This document shows positions 16,600-25,544 of a DNA stretch of 50,142 nucleotides, piece by piece (position 1 is the first letter of the stretch; each line of letters starts with the position of its first letter). The notes under the pieces were generated by a model that saw only the letters and a program-made list of their open reading frames with translations, searched no databases and was not told the DNA's origin. The DNA is from Gemmatimonadaceae bacterium (GTDB lineage: Bacteria; Gemmatimonadota; Gemmatimonadetes; Gemmatimonadales; Gemmatimonadaceae): contig CANGXD010000013.1 in the NCBI GenBank assembly GCA_947457545.1, positions 1 to 50,142 on the forward strand, read 5' to 3'. The translations under genes were made by a program, and so were the position numbers.

Positions 16600-17976
16600 T
16601 TACGGGTTGCGGTCGATGCACCCGCCCGGCGCCTTCGGATTGTTCTGTTCGTCGAAGGGGATGGGAAGATTGACATCGTTGCCGTACACACCGGCCAACG
16701 GCGACGGCAGGTTGCCCGTCGGGAATACCGTGTTGGCCGCACGACCGTACTGCCGCACGAGACGACGGAGGTCGCCCAGACGGTGGCCGGTGAGATAGAG
16801 CCACTTGGCCCGCTCCTCGAAGAGCAGCGAAACGGCGGCTTCCTGCGTGGCGGGCGCCGAGCCCGCCAACGCGGGCATGGCCGGCGAGATCGCCGTGGCG
16901 CGCAGGTTGTTCAGCCCTGCGAACACCGCTTCACGATCGGCCGGCGTGTCGCGACGCAAACGTGCCTCGAGTTCGATGAGGCGCGCCTCGACGCCGTTCG
17001 CCACCACGGCTCCCGTGGAACGGTCGTACTTGAGCTGCGTGGGGAGGTTGCGGCTGGAGCCGTTGAACCCCGTACGCGTGGATGCCACCCACGGGATACG
17101 CGGATCGGCGGGCGTCGTCAGGAAGGCGACACCGTTGAGCCCCTCGCCGCGACCGTTCGCGTCAGGCAACACGATGGCATAGCGGGAATTCGCCACCGTC
17201 AGCGCGTTCCACATGCCATTCTCCTGGCGAGGCGACGCGACGGAGTGCGCCGTCACCCACGCGAAGGTCGTGGGCACCGCCGCCACGGCGGCCGCGGCAT
17301 CGTCGAAGCGACCCTGGTTGAGCAGCACACGCGCACGACCGATACGGGCAATGTTCTGCACGCGCGCGTCAGTGCCGGCACTGGCCAGCGCCGAGTCGAA
17401 GCTGGCGAGGGCGCGGGCGTAGATCTGCACCGTGGTCTGCGGGGTGCCGAACTCGGTACCCGAATCGGTCTCCTCGGAGAACGGCACGCCGGAGCAGTAC
17501 GCTTCGGCGAAGAACGTCTCGGTGAAGCCGCGGACGCCGTACATCTCACCGATGTTCTGCACGGGCGTTGGCGCCACCTTGCGGAGCACGTTGATCGTAC
17601 GCGTCGCGCCCGCCCGCACACGATGCAGGTTGCGGTAGAACGTGTCCATTTCGGGCAGATTGTTGTTCATCGCCCGCTGGTTCGGAAAGAGGCGGCCGTC
17701 GAACGTATCCGTGGAGTACAACTCGTCGGACACGTTGCCGGTCACGACGATCATGTTCTCCAGACTGGCGTTGCCGCTGTAGACGTTCTGGAAGTCCGCG
17801 ACCACGCCCAACCGCAGCGGCCCAGCGCCGGCGGTGGTGGCATAGTCACCAACATTGAGGACGTCGGGATCGGTGATCTCGAGCGTATCGGTGGAACAGC
17901 CCGCCGCCACACCGACGGCGAGGAATGCAGCACTCGCCGGACGGATGAATCGACGAGTCACGAATGGGAATCGCAT
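16600..17976 (-). CDS. SusD/RagB-type outer-membrane lipoprotein
   Basis: Surface nutrient-binding lipoprotein that caps the SusC channel encoded just upstream. 458 residues with a lipobox ending VAAGC (lipidated Cys27) after MRFPFVTRRF. The N-terminal region LEITDPDVLNVGDYATT and the helical repeat region (about 60-230) follow the Gemmatimonadota/Bacteroidota SusD pattern, and the C-terminal stretch LLFEERAKWLYLTGHRLGDLRRLVRQYG is the conserved SusD end. The gene starts 19 bases after the SusC stop, so they form one operon. There is no glycoside hydrolase or sigma/anti-sigma gene nearby, so the substrate (glycan or peptide) is open. Confidence 0.88.
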   Translation of the reverse strand: MRFPFVTRRFIRPASAAFLAVGVAAGCSTDTLEITDPDVLNVGDYATTAGAGPLRLGVVADFQNVYSGNASLENMIVVTGNVSDELYSTDTFDGRLFPNQRAMNNNLPEMDTFYRNLHRVRAGATRTINVLRKVAPTPVQNIGEMYGVRGFTETFFAEAYCSGVPFSEETDSGTEFGTPQTTVQIYARALASFDSALASAGTDARVQNIARIGRARVLLNQGRFDDAAAAVAAVPTTFAWVTAHSVASPRQENGMWNALTVANSRYAIVLPDANGRGEGLNGVAFLTTPADPRIPWVASTRTGFNGSSRNLPTQLKYDRSTGAVVANGVEARLIELEARLRRDTPADREAVFAGLNNLRATAISPAMPALAGSAPATQEAAVSLLFEERAKWLYLTGHRLGDLRRLVRQYGRAANTVFPTGNLPSPLAGVYGNDVNLPIPFDEQNNPKAPGGCIDRNP

Positions 17977-17995
17977 AGAAGCGTGCTCGCCTCGA

Positions 17996-20900
17996 TCAGA
18001 AGTTGAAGTTCATGCGGAACGTGAAGTAGCGCATCGGCGGCGTCGAGAAGAACTCTTCGTTACCGCGCGCGTCGCCGTTGCCAACGGTGGTTTCGGGGTC
18101 GACACCCGTGAACGGCGTCCAGACGCCCAGGTTACGGCCGGTGAGCACGACATTCCAGCGCTCGGCCTTGAGGGCCTTGGCCCAGCTGTTCGGCATCTGA
18201 TACGACATCGAGAGCTCGCGGAAGCGCGTGAACGACCCGTCTTCGTAGAAGCCGGTGAAGATCGACGCGGCGGCCGCGACGGCCTTCGCCTGCTCTTCGA
18301 GCGGCGCACCGGCGTACAAGCCCTGGCAGGAGATACCGGCCTGGCACTGGTGGCGCTTGGTGTTGTTGAGCTTCTTCATGCCCCACTTGGAGTCCATCTG
18401 GCCCGAGATGCGCAGCTTGCGGCCGAACAGTTCGAGCGAGGGGGTGAACGCCACTTCGCGCGTGGGGAAGCTGGGTCCGATGAACGTGTTGTTGCCGTAC
18501 GTCATCTCACCCGCGACCAGAATGCCGTCGCCGTTCGCGTCGTTGTACGTGTACGTGCGGCCCCACAAGCCATACAGCGGGAAGCCCGGCGAGTTGAGCT
18601 GCGTGTTACGGTTACCAGACGGAATCGGGCTCACGCCTTCACCGAGGGTGATGAGCTCGTTCTTGTTCGTCGACCCGGTGAGCACGAAGTCGAAGCCGAG
18701 CTTGTCGCTCGAGATCACCTTCTGGTTGTACACGATTTCCAGACCGGAATTGCGCACGTTGCCGATGTTCTCGAAACGCGACGTCACGCCGGCAATGGAC
18801 GGAGCCACACGACGCTCGATGAGCGCGTCGGTGGTGTTCTTGTCATAGTACGTGAGCTCGACATTCGACTTGCCATCGAACATGGTGAGGTCGAAGCCCG
18901 CTTCCGTTTCGGCCGAATACTCAGGGCGGAGCGTGGAGTTACCCAGCGCGCCGAGCGTCACGCCCGGCTGATCCGCCTGTCCGGAGATGGTTGTAGCGAA
19001 CGGCGAGAAAAAGCGGAGCGCGTCGGTCGCGCCAGGGATCTGGCCGGAGGCACCGTACGTGGCACGCAGACGCAGCGTGTTGATCCAGGTGGTGGTCGGG
19101 AAGAAGCCCTGGTCCGACACCACCCACGAGGCGCCGACCTTTGGATAGTTGACGGCGCGGAAGTCCTTACCAAAGGCGCTGGCCGCGTCGCGGCGCACAC
19201 CGGCGGTAATAAAGAGCTTCTCGTTCACCGAGAACACCTGCTCGAGGTAGTAGCCAAGCGTACGACGCTCATCGAACGACTGCGACGCGTTGCGCACGGC
19301 GGCGGCCGTAATGGTGGTCGCGCCCGGGGGCAACGACTGGCCGGTGCCTTCCGACTGACCGAAGGAGTTGCGGATGTACTGCATACCCACGGAGGTCTTC
19401 GAGTTCAGCCACGGGAACACCTGCTTGTTCGCCGTACCACCGAGATCGACCGTCTGCTGGTTGATTTCGGCGCGGTTGGCGCTGATCTGGCCAACGCGAT
19501 TCACGCCGAGAATGCTCTGATCGAACAGGTTGATGCCGAGATCGCTGCGCGACGTGAAGTCGGAACCGATCGTGGCGCGGGTGGTGAGCCAGCTGATCGG
19601 GTTGTACTGCAGCTGCACGCTGTTGATGAAGCGGTTGATCGACTGGCTGGTCGTACGCGAGAGGATGTCGCCCATCGGGAACGCGCGATAGCCGAGCAGC
19701 TTGACACCACGGCCGTCGACCAGGTCTTCACGCCACTCACCACCGAGCATACCGACCATGAGGCCGTTGCCGTTGTCTTCATTCTGCGGAAGGCGCTGAC
19801 GGCTGTTGATGTAGCTCGTGGAGACCAGCAACGTCGCCTTGGGGGTGATCTGCGCCGTCACGTTGGCGCGCAAGCTGTTGCGATCGAGTGCGTTCGGGCG
19901 AACCTGACTGGACGGAATGCTCGAAACACCCCGTTCGGTCTTCAGGCGGTTGATTTCGATGTCCGGCATCTTGTAGATGCCCGTTTCGACTTCCGTTTCG
20001 CCGGACACGAAGAACTGCACCTTTTCGGTGCCACCCGACACCTGCATGCCGTACTGCTGGCGGGCGCCCTGATCGACCGGCGACAAGCTGTCGATGAGGA
20101 ACGCGTTACCCACGCGAAGGCTGTCGGCGCGGCAGATGGACGCCGCGATCGAGATGGCGGGGCAGCGGACGCGCGTACCGGCCGCGGCGCCGCTGAGCTG
20201 CGTGCCCCAGCCGTAGTACATGAGCGGGTACGTGTTCGGATCGGTGATCGCACCGTTTTCCGTGTACACGTTCCAGCGGGTCTTGCCCGCCTTGCCGCGC
20301 TTGGTGGTGATGTTGATAACGCCGTTGGCCGCTTCCGTGCCGTACAGCGTGGCCGCCGAGGGGCCCTTCACCACTTCGATGTTTTCGATTTCCTCGGGGT
20401 TGAGGTCATCGAGACGCGAGGGCGTGGAACCACCGACACCGATGGAGGAGCTACCGGCGTTAGCGGTCATACGCACGCCGTCGATGATCACGACCGGATC
20501 GTTGGAGAGCGACAGCGACGCCTGACCGCGAATACGGATACGCGAACCGGCACCCGTGGCACCCGCCGACACGACCTGCACACCGGCCGCACGGCCGGAG
20601 AGCAGCTGGCCCATGTTCGACACCGGCAACTCCGCGACCTTTTCGGCCACGGCGATCTGCGTGGTGGCGTTGGCCAGTTCGACCTTACGCTGCTGGCCCG
20701 TCACCGTCGTGACGACGGCAGACAGCGAGAAGGCAGCCTGCGTGAGCGCCACGTCCTGTGTAACAGGCGCCGTGCCGCTGATCGTCACGGTCACCTTCTT
20801 GGCTTCGTAGCCAATGCGACTGATTTCGAGCACAACCGCCCCGCTCGTCGGGACGCGCAGGGTGTAGCGGCCGTTTTCCGCGGTCAGCGAACCGACCTGC

Positions 20901-21064
20901 GTGCCTTGCACCAGCACGCGGGCCTGCTGGATCGGCTGCCCGGTGGCGCCGTCGGTCACGCGACCGGTGACGGTGCCACCGGCGCCCTGTGCGGACAAGG
21001 AGGGCGGCGTTGCCAGTCCCACGGCCGCCACGACCGCAAGAAGTGATGTGGCCAGACGGCGCAT
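17996..21064 (-). CDS. SusC/RagA-type TonB-dependent outer-membrane transporter
   Basis: Energy-coupled outer-membrane channel of about 1022 residues. A signal peptide (MRRLATSLLAVVAAVGLATP) is followed by a carboxypeptidase-regulatory-like domain (VTGRVTDGATGQPIQQARV), the plug with VVIIDGVRM and IENIEVVKGPSAATLYGTEA, and a long 22-strand-type barrel ending in aromatic YFTFRMNFNF. ATG 21064 is preferred for the signal peptide; ATG 21148 has a better ribosome site (GGGGAG seven bases upstream) and would add 28 residues. It is paired with the SusD gene. The 612-base stretch upstream suggests a long leader or a regulatory region. Confidence 0.9.
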   Translation of the reverse strand: MRRLATSLLAVVAAVGLATPPSLSAQGAGGTVTGRVTDGATGQPIQQARVLVQGTQVGSLTAENGRYTLRVPTSGAVVLEISRIGYEAKKVTVTISGTAPVTQDVALTQAAFSLSAVVTTVTGQQRKVELANATTQIAVAEKVAELPVSNMGQLLSGRAAGVQVVSAGATGAGSRIRIRGQASLSLSNDPVVIIDGVRMTANAGSSSIGVGGSTPSRLDDLNPEEIENIEVVKGPSAATLYGTEAANGVINITTKRGKAGKTRWNVYTENGAITDPNTYPLMYYGWGTQLSGAAAGTRVRCPAISIAASICRADSLRVGNAFLIDSLSPVDQGARQQYGMQVSGGTEKVQFFVSGETEVETGIYKMPDIEINRLKTERGVSSIPSSQVRPNALDRNSLRANVTAQITPKATLLVSTSYINSRQRLPQNEDNGNGLMVGMLGGEWREDLVDGRGVKLLGYRAFPMGDILSRTTSQSINRFINSVQLQYNPISWLTTRATIGSDFTSRSDLGINLFDQSILGVNRVGQISANRAEINQQTVDLGGTANKQVFPWLNSKTSVGMQYIRNSFGQSEGTGQSLPPGATTITAAAVRNASQSFDERRTLGYYLEQVFSVNEKLFITAGVRRDAASAFGKDFRAVNYPKVGASWVVSDQGFFPTTTWINTLRLRATYGASGQIPGATDALRFFSPFATTISGQADQPGVTLGALGNSTLRPEYSAETEAGFDLTMFDGKSNVELTYYDKNTTDALIERRVAPSIAGVTSRFENIGNVRNSGLEIVYNQKVISSDKLGFDFVLTGSTNKNELITLGEGVSPIPSGNRNTQLNSPGFPLYGLWGRTYTYNDANGDGILVAGEMTYGNNTFIGPSFPTREVAFTPSLELFGRKLRISGQMDSKWGMKKLNNTKRHQCQAGISCQGLYAGAPLEEQAKAVAAAASIFTGFYEDGSFTRFRELSMSYQMPNSWAKALKAERWNVVLTGRNLGVWTPFTGVDPETTVGNGDARGNEEFFSTPPMRYFTFRMNFNF

Positions 21065-21616
21065 CACAGGCGCGCGGAATGATGTGGCGTGTGGTGGCGA
21101 GCAGCCTCGCTCGCCACGTGCGAACGCAGCGGGTACGAACAATCGCATCTCGTGACTCCCCATCTCAGGATCACCTGCCGGCCACACGATATTGTGACCG
21201 GCCATGACATGACCCCAACGCCCCGCTCCACCAGAAGGGGAGACGGTCCGTTGGTCATGCCACTTTCAAGCGCAGAGCCAGACAGCGCTCCGCAAACTCG
21301 TGTTGTTGCCGGACGGCCCACGTGCAGGACGTCGTGGCGATATGTCGGGAGCGTACGCGGAAGACGCGCGCGCAGTGAGGCGGGAGTGATGCGGTTGATG
21401 TACAGCGATGTCCGCGGCACGCACACCGGAACGGTCAGGCTGCGCACACAAACGGTGCAGCATGCCAACAACACGATTCCGGAACAACTGTGACGAAACG
21501 CGAACGGGAGGGACGCTACGACCGGCATTCCATGCTGTCAATACTTTTGCGCACTTCAAAGCGTTAAATCCCACAGATCCGTGCACAAAAGTTCCCGCCG
21601 TCGAAATTCACAACAA
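21065..21616. other. Gene-free region upstream of susC
   Basis: About 550 bases between the SusC start and the cytochrome c terminator. I see no supported gene; open frames here lack a ribosome site and known similarity. It holds the susC upstream signals, including a possible ribosome site near 21157 for a longer SusC start and a candidate promoter near 21513-21541. The 21530-21620 part is clearly more AT-rich than its surroundings. Confidence 0.5.
21513..21541 (-). promoter_or_regulatory. Candidate promoter for susC-susD
   Basis: On the minus strand a perfect TTGACA (21541-21536) is followed after 17 bases by TAGCGT (21518-21513), which matches only three of six -10 positions. The implied leader would be roughly 440 bases. 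The evidence is the exact -35 hexamer and its location in the AT-rich patch. Confidence 0.3.
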
Positions 21617-21651
21617 GAAAGCGGCCCCCGGCGTCACCGGGGGCCGCTTTC
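21617..21651. terminator. Perfect 15-bp terminator hairpin after the cytochrome c gene
   Basis: GAAAGCGGCCCCCGG (21617-21631) and CCGGGGGCCGCTTTC (21637-21651) are fully complementary around a CGTCA loop. On the minus strand the stem ends the transcript of the cytochrome c gene whose stop is at 21677, with a TTGTTGTG tail following. The stem would also insulate susC from that gene. Confidence 0.8.
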
Positions 21652-21676
21652 ATGACCAGCGAGGCTGCGACAGCCG

Positions 21677-22135
21677 TCAGGGCGACGGTGGCGCCGGCGG
21701 CAGGATCAGCTTCACCGTGGCGAGCGCCACCGAATCCGGGGTGAAAGGCGCTGCGCCCGGCGTGAGGCCATTCAACTTGAAGATGTACGCCATGGCGGCC
21801 GCATAGTCTTCCTTCGGCAGCGAGCCAGGATTGCCGTCGGGCATCGTCGTCCGAATCTGTTCGAACAACGTGAAGACCGGCTGCCCGGCCCACTTGGTGC
21901 GGAAATCCGCCCCGGTCACGTCTTTCGACTCGTGGCACTCGGAGCAGGTCTTCGTCCAGACGGCCTGTCCGGCCGTCGCCTGCGAGTCGCTGTACATCGG
22001 CACCGTGTCTTTCCCGTCCCGCAGGGCATAGCCGGGGGCGAGAGGCTGCTGCGCCGTGATGCGCGCCGCCGCGAAAACGCTCGTCGCCACGACGCCGAGC
22101 AGGAAAAGTCCGGAGAATTTGGAAGTGCGAGGCAT
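21677..22135 (-). CDS. Small monohaem cytochrome c
   Basis: 152-residue exported cytochrome. The signal peptide ends near AARITAQQ; CSECH at 64-68 binds haem and a Met in RTTMPDGNPGSL is the likely axial ligand. The C-terminal part AAAMAYIFKLNGLTPG matches the corresponding VWVTAYILKLNGMPAG of the HupE-fused cytochrome domain elsewhere in this window, so the two are related; this type often sits beside PQQ dehydrogenases. Here it is divergent from a Tat-exported flavoenzyme, 107 bases apart, for which it may be the electron acceptor (inference). Confidence 0.87.
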   Translation of the reverse strand: MPRTSKFSGLFLLGVVATSVFAAARITAQQPLAPGYALRDGKDTVPMYSDSQATAGQAVWTKTCSECHESKDVTGADFRTKWAGQPVFTLFEQIRTTMPDGNPGSLPKEDYAAAMAYIFKLNGLTPGAAPFTPDSVALATVKLILPPAPPSP

Positions 22136-22242
22136 AGCAGAGGAACGTGCGAGGAAGGCATTTCGCTGGCAAGGCCCAACGATCTACCTGGAACGGGGCC
22201 GTGCGCATTGCGAGCCCGCCGGTTGACCGACATTTTCGGCGA

Positions 22243-23709
22243 ATGGACGCTTCTGATACCCCGGATGTTCCCGAGTGCCTCACGACGCCGCATCCTGCCG
22301 GCGAGGACACCCGCCACCTGGACGTGCCGCCGACGGACGCCGCGCTCCCTCGCCGCGATTTTCTGCGCATCGCCGGCGCCAGCGCCGGTGCCCTCCTCGC
22401 CACCGGCTGCGCACCGCCAGTCGCCTTTCCGGCGGCACCCGCCAAAGGCGTTGAACGCGGACGCGGCACCGCCGAGAGCAGCACCCATGTCGTGATCGTC
22501 GGCGCCGGCGCCTGGGGGGGATGGACCGCGTATCACCTCCGCACACGCGGCGTGAAGGTCACCCTCATCGACCAGTACGGCCCGGGGAACTCCCGCTCCA
22601 CCAGTGGGGACGAGACGCGCGGCATCCGTTCGTCGTACGGCGACCGCGCCACCGGCGAACTCTGGACGCCGTGGGCACGGACCGCGATCGGACGCTGGAA
22701 GCTCTTCGAGGAGGAATGGGCCAAGCCCTTCCGCACTTCGTTCTTCCACGAAACCGGCGACGTCATCATGCGCGCCACCCGCGAGCCGTTCATCACCAAG
22801 ACGATCGACCTGTGGAAGGCCAATAACGTCCGCCACGAAGTGCTCACCGGCGACGAAGCGCGCAAGCGCTGGCCTGTCATCAAGGCCGATGACATCACCG
22901 TCGCGATCACCGAGCCCGATGCTGGCGTCGTGCGCTGCCGCGCCGCGACGCAGGCAGTCGCCGCCATTGCCCAGAAGCTCGGCGCCGAACTCGTGATCGG
23001 CCGGGTGCGCCCCGGGCCCATCGTGAACGGGAAGATGGATGGCGTGATTCTCGACAACGGCACCGTCATCCGTGGCGATGCCTACGTATTCGCCTGCGGG
23101 CCGTGGCTCCGCAAGCTGTTTCCGTACATGGAGAACCGGGCGCGTATCCCCATTGGACACGCTCTGTACTTCGGCGTGCCGCAGGGCGACACACGCTTTC
23201 AGTTTCCCAACCTGCCGAGCTTCAACTTTCCGGGCGTCACCGGGTGGCCCATGCTCCCCGTCGACAGCCGCGGTTTTCGCGTGCGTGGCGCGATCGCGCC
23301 GCCGACGCCGCCGGCGCCGCCGGCAGGTACCGCCGCACCGACACCCACACCGGCAGCGGCCGACCCGACGCTGCAAGATCCCGATCTCAGCTCACGGTGG
23401 ACCAATCAGGACCGCGTGGATGGCGCCCGACGGTTTCTGGCCGCGCGATTTCCGATCCTCGCCAACGCGCCGCTGCTCGAAACGCGGGCCTGCCACTACG
23501 AATCGAGCGTGAACCAGAACTTCATCGTCGATCACGTCCCAGAGACCACGAATGCGTGGATCGCCGGACTCGGTCAGGCCGAAGGGTTCAAATTCGGACC
23601 CGTCGTTGGCGACTACATCGCGCAGCGCGTCGTCGGCATCAACGGCGACCCGGCGCTCAAGAAAGCCTTCGCGCTTCCCACCGAACAGTACGACCGGCCG
23701 CCCGGTTGA
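22243..23709 (+). CDS. Tat-exported lipoprotein FAD-dependent oxidoreductase (DAO/sarcosine oxidase-like)
   Basis: 488 residues. A twin-arginine motif (PRRDFLRIAG, Arg37-Arg38) is followed by LLATGC, a lipobox with Cys56, so the folded flavoprotein is probably anchored to a membrane on the outside. The Rossmann motif GAGAWGG begins at 87 and the DAO fold continues with VTLIDQYGPGNSRSTS, DAGVVRCRAATQAV and the C-terminal FIVDHVPETTNAWIAGLGQAEGFKFGP. It most resembles N-methyl-amino-acid/sarcosine oxidases. A Pro/Ala/Thr-rich insert of about 35 residues interrupts the substrate domain near 350-385. The start at 22243 is chosen because upstream residues lack signal character. The next gene overlaps the stop by one base. 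Confidence 0.85.
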   Translation: MDASDTPDVPECLTTPHPAGEDTRHLDVPPTDAALPRRDFLRIAGASAGALLATGCAPPVAFPAAPAKGVERGRGTAESSTHVVIVGAGAWGGWTAYHLRTRGVKVTLIDQYGPGNSRSTSGDETRGIRSSYGDRATGELWTPWARTAIGRWKLFEEEWAKPFRTSFFHETGDVIMRATREPFITKTIDLWKANNVRHEVLTGDEARKRWPVIKADDITVAITEPDAGVVRCRAATQAVAAIAQKLGAELVIGRVRPGPIVNGKMDGVILDNGTVIRGDAYVFACGPWLRKLFPYMENRARIPIGHALYFGVPQGDTRFQFPNLPSFNFPGVTGWPMLPVDSRGFRVRGAIAPPTPPAPPAGTAAPTPTPAAADPTLQDPDLSSRWTNQDRVDGARRFLAARFPILANAPLLETRACHYESSVNQNFIVDHVPETTNAWIAGLGQAEGFKFGPVVGDYIAQRVVGINGDPALKKAFALPTEQYDRPPG

Positions 23710-24032
23710 TGCGGCGCATTGTGCTGGTCACGCTGGCCCTGCTCTTCTTCGCCTACGAGCAGTGGTCGTTCTACACGTGGATGCAACAGCACGGATCCGT
23801 CGCTGCAGGGCTCAGCCACGCGTGGATGACGTTGCGGCAAGACCCCATGGTCTTCATGGCCTGGAACGACATGGGAGTGTTCACGGCGCTGGTCCTGACG
23901 TGGCTCTGGCGTGATCTGCGCCGCAGCGGACGCTCGATGCTCTGGTGGCCCGCCACGCTGTTCATGGGCTGTCCGCCGTTACTCGTGTATCTCAGCAATC
24001 GCCCCGAGAACGCCACCGGGTCGACGGACTGA
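23709..24032 (+). CDS. DUF2834-like small membrane protein
   Basis: 107 residues with about three hydrophobic helices: an N-terminal one (RRIVLVTLALLFFAYEQW), a middle one (DMGVFTALVLTWLW) followed by the charged loop RDLRRSGRS, and a C-terminal one (ATLFMGCPPLLVYLSNRPEN). The arrangement and the ending fit the DUF2834 family, which has no assigned function. Its ATG overlaps the flavoenzyme stop as TGATG, so the two are coupled; it could be a membrane partner. It converges on the MBL hydrolase gene with two bases between the stops. Confidence 0.75.
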   Translation: MRRIVLVTLALLFFAYEQWSFYTWMQQHGSVAAGLSHAWMTLRQDPMVFMAWNDMGVFTALVLTWLWRDLRRSGRSMLWWPATLFMGCPPLLVYLSNRPENATGSTD

Positions 24033-24034
24033 TT

Positions 24035-24988
24035 TCAGTAGCGGAGCGTTTCCCCGTGCCGCAGCACGCGGAAGCGCTCCGCAGAGATGCCGCGCGTCGC
24101 CAGCGCGTTGGCAAGATCGATGGGCGGCTGGTCCAGCGGTTCGTCGGTCAGTGCGAAGGTCCCCCAATGCACACCGATTGCCTGCTTGGCGCGCACATCG
24201 AGCATGACCTGCACGGCCTCGTCGGGGTTCACATGCTGCGCCTTCATGAACCAGCGCGGTTCATAGGCGCCAATCGCAATGGCCGCAGCGTCGAACGGTC
24301 CGTGCTTCTCTCCAATGCGCGAAGGCGCCTGCGAGTACCCCAAGTCACCGGAGAACCAGAAACGAAAGGAGGGATGCAGCACGACGTAGCTGCCCCACAA
24401 TGACTTGTTTCGATCGAATCCCGAACGATTCGACCAATGCTGCACGGGTTCGAAGTGCACGGTGAGCGACTGTGGCAAGGTGGTTTCGCTGCACCAGTCG
24501 AGCGGCTCGATGTGCGGTCGTACGCCGCGCGTGGTAGGCAGGTTGCGCGCAAACCACTGCTCGGTGCCGCGCGGCACGATGAAGCGCGGCGCGCCCCCAG
24601 ACTGGCGGGCGAGGGCTCGGACCGACGGCCGATCCAGATGATCGTAGTGATTGTGCGACAACAGCACCGCGTCGATGGACGGCAGTTGTTCCAGGGTCAG
24701 CCCCGGCGGCTGATGCCGGCGCGGTCCGGCGAAGCGCACGGGCGACGCCACGCGACTGAACACCGGATCGAAGAGCAGATTGGCCCCGCCCATCTGCAGC
24801 AGCAGCGACGAATGGCCTATCCACGTCAGAGACGGATCGCTGCGATTGGCATGGAGAAAATCGAGAGCCGGCGCGACCGGGCGCAGCGGCGCCGCTGGTG
24901 GTCGCGGCAACCGCGCGCGGGCGCGCTGCCACATCCAGCGGAGCACCGCTTTCCCGCTGGTCTCGATGCCATGCTCAGGCGTCGGCAT
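24035..24988 (-). CDS. MBL-fold hydrolase, NAPE-PLD/UlaG-like
   Basis: 317 residues, metallo-beta-lactamase fold. The zinc motif LSHNHYDHLD (HxHxDH) is intact, preceded by LTWIGHSSLLLQMGGANLLFD typical of the NAPE-hydrolysing phospholipase D / YtnP-like group; further likely ligands are in FSGDLGYS and VHWGTFALTDEP. The family cleaves phosphodiester, lactone or amide substrates; which one is unclear here. No signal peptide is evident, so it is probably cytosolic. ATG 24988 lies within the end of the PepSY gene (14-base overlap); ATG 25009 is an alternative. It is probably co-transcribed with the PepSY gene. Confidence 0.85.
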   Translation of the reverse strand: MPTPEHGIETSGKAVLRWMWQRARARLPRPPAAPLRPVAPALDFLHANRSDPSLTWIGHSSLLLQMGGANLLFDPVFSRVASPVRFAGPRRHQPPGLTLEQLPSIDAVLLSHNHYDHLDRPSVRALARQSGGAPRFIVPRGTEQWFARNLPTTRGVRPHIEPLDWCSETTLPQSLTVHFEPVQHWSNRSGFDRNKSLWGSYVVLHPSFRFWFSGDLGYSQAPSRIGEKHGPFDAAAIAIGAYEPRWFMKAQHVNPDEAVQVMLDVRAKQAIGVHWGTFALTDEPLDQPPIDLANALATRGISAERFRVLRHGETLRY

Positions 24989-25499
24989 GCCGCTCACGCT
25001 TCTTGGCACGCGCCCGGAACGGTAGCAGGAACAGATAGATCCCGGTCACCCACAATCCAAGCACCACGACGGCCGATGGCAGAAACACCCAGAGCTTGGC
25101 GATCTCGTGAAACCACGAGCCATCGTGCATCTGCTCGATGAGATCCGACCGGCGGTAGGCCGACTGCAGCACCTTGCCTGAGGCAAGATCGACTTGCACT
25201 TCCCAGTGATTGACGGCCGCCACTTTCACGATGCCTTTCCCAGGGCGCACGTCGAGACGATCGATGTCGTCCCACGAGCGGATCTCCGTCTGCGGCACGG
25301 AGCTCGCCGCGTCGAAGATCTGCTGCATGCTCACGCTCGGCACCCTATTCGCCGTACGCTGCTCCGCCGGCTGCACCCACGTAATCTGTTTCTTGAGCTG
25401 CAAGAGCAGCCCCGTGCCCAGCACGACCAGAAAAGGGAGCGCCGTCGCAATGGCGCCCCACCGATGCAGCTTGCGGTTCCAGATACGAAAGTTCGGCAT
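24975..25499 (-). CDS. PepSY-associated transmembrane protein
   Basis: 174 residues with an N-terminal helix (WGAIATALPFLVVLGTGLLLQL), a periplasmic PepSY-like domain of about 100 residues (VAAVNHWEVQVDLASGKVLQS), and a C-terminal helix (LWVFLPSAVVVLGLWVTGIYLF) with a basic tail. HRWGAI and FHEIAKLW are typical of PepSY_TM proteins, many of which act with ferric reductases or iron-siderophore systems. This is a short two-helix version. It overlaps the MBL hydrolase gene downstream. The function is not known. Confidence 0.8.
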   Translation of the reverse strand: MPNFRIWNRKLHRWGAIATALPFLVVLGTGLLLQLKKQITWVQPAEQRTANRVPSVSMQQIFDAASSVPQTEIRSWDDIDRLDVRPGKGIVKVAAVNHWEVQVDLASGKVLQSAYRRSDLIEQMHDGSWFHEIAKLWVFLPSAVVVLGLWVTGIYLFLLPFRARAKKRERHADA

Positions 25500-25544
25500 G
25501 ATGCATGAAAGTACACATCAGCACGGAAATCGTTGAACAGCGCT

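Noticed and set aside
17855-21046. Open frame of 1063 codons on the plus strand opposite susCD.
   Set aside because: It is antisense to a fully recognisable SusC/SusD pair, is very rich in Arg, His, Val and Gly, has no family motif and no ribosome site. GC-rich codon usage leaves such frames open by chance.
21089-21493. Possible 134-residue gene upstream of susC.
   Set aside because: No ribosome site, no signal or domain, and the composition is like shadow frames; the region is better explained as leader and promoter.
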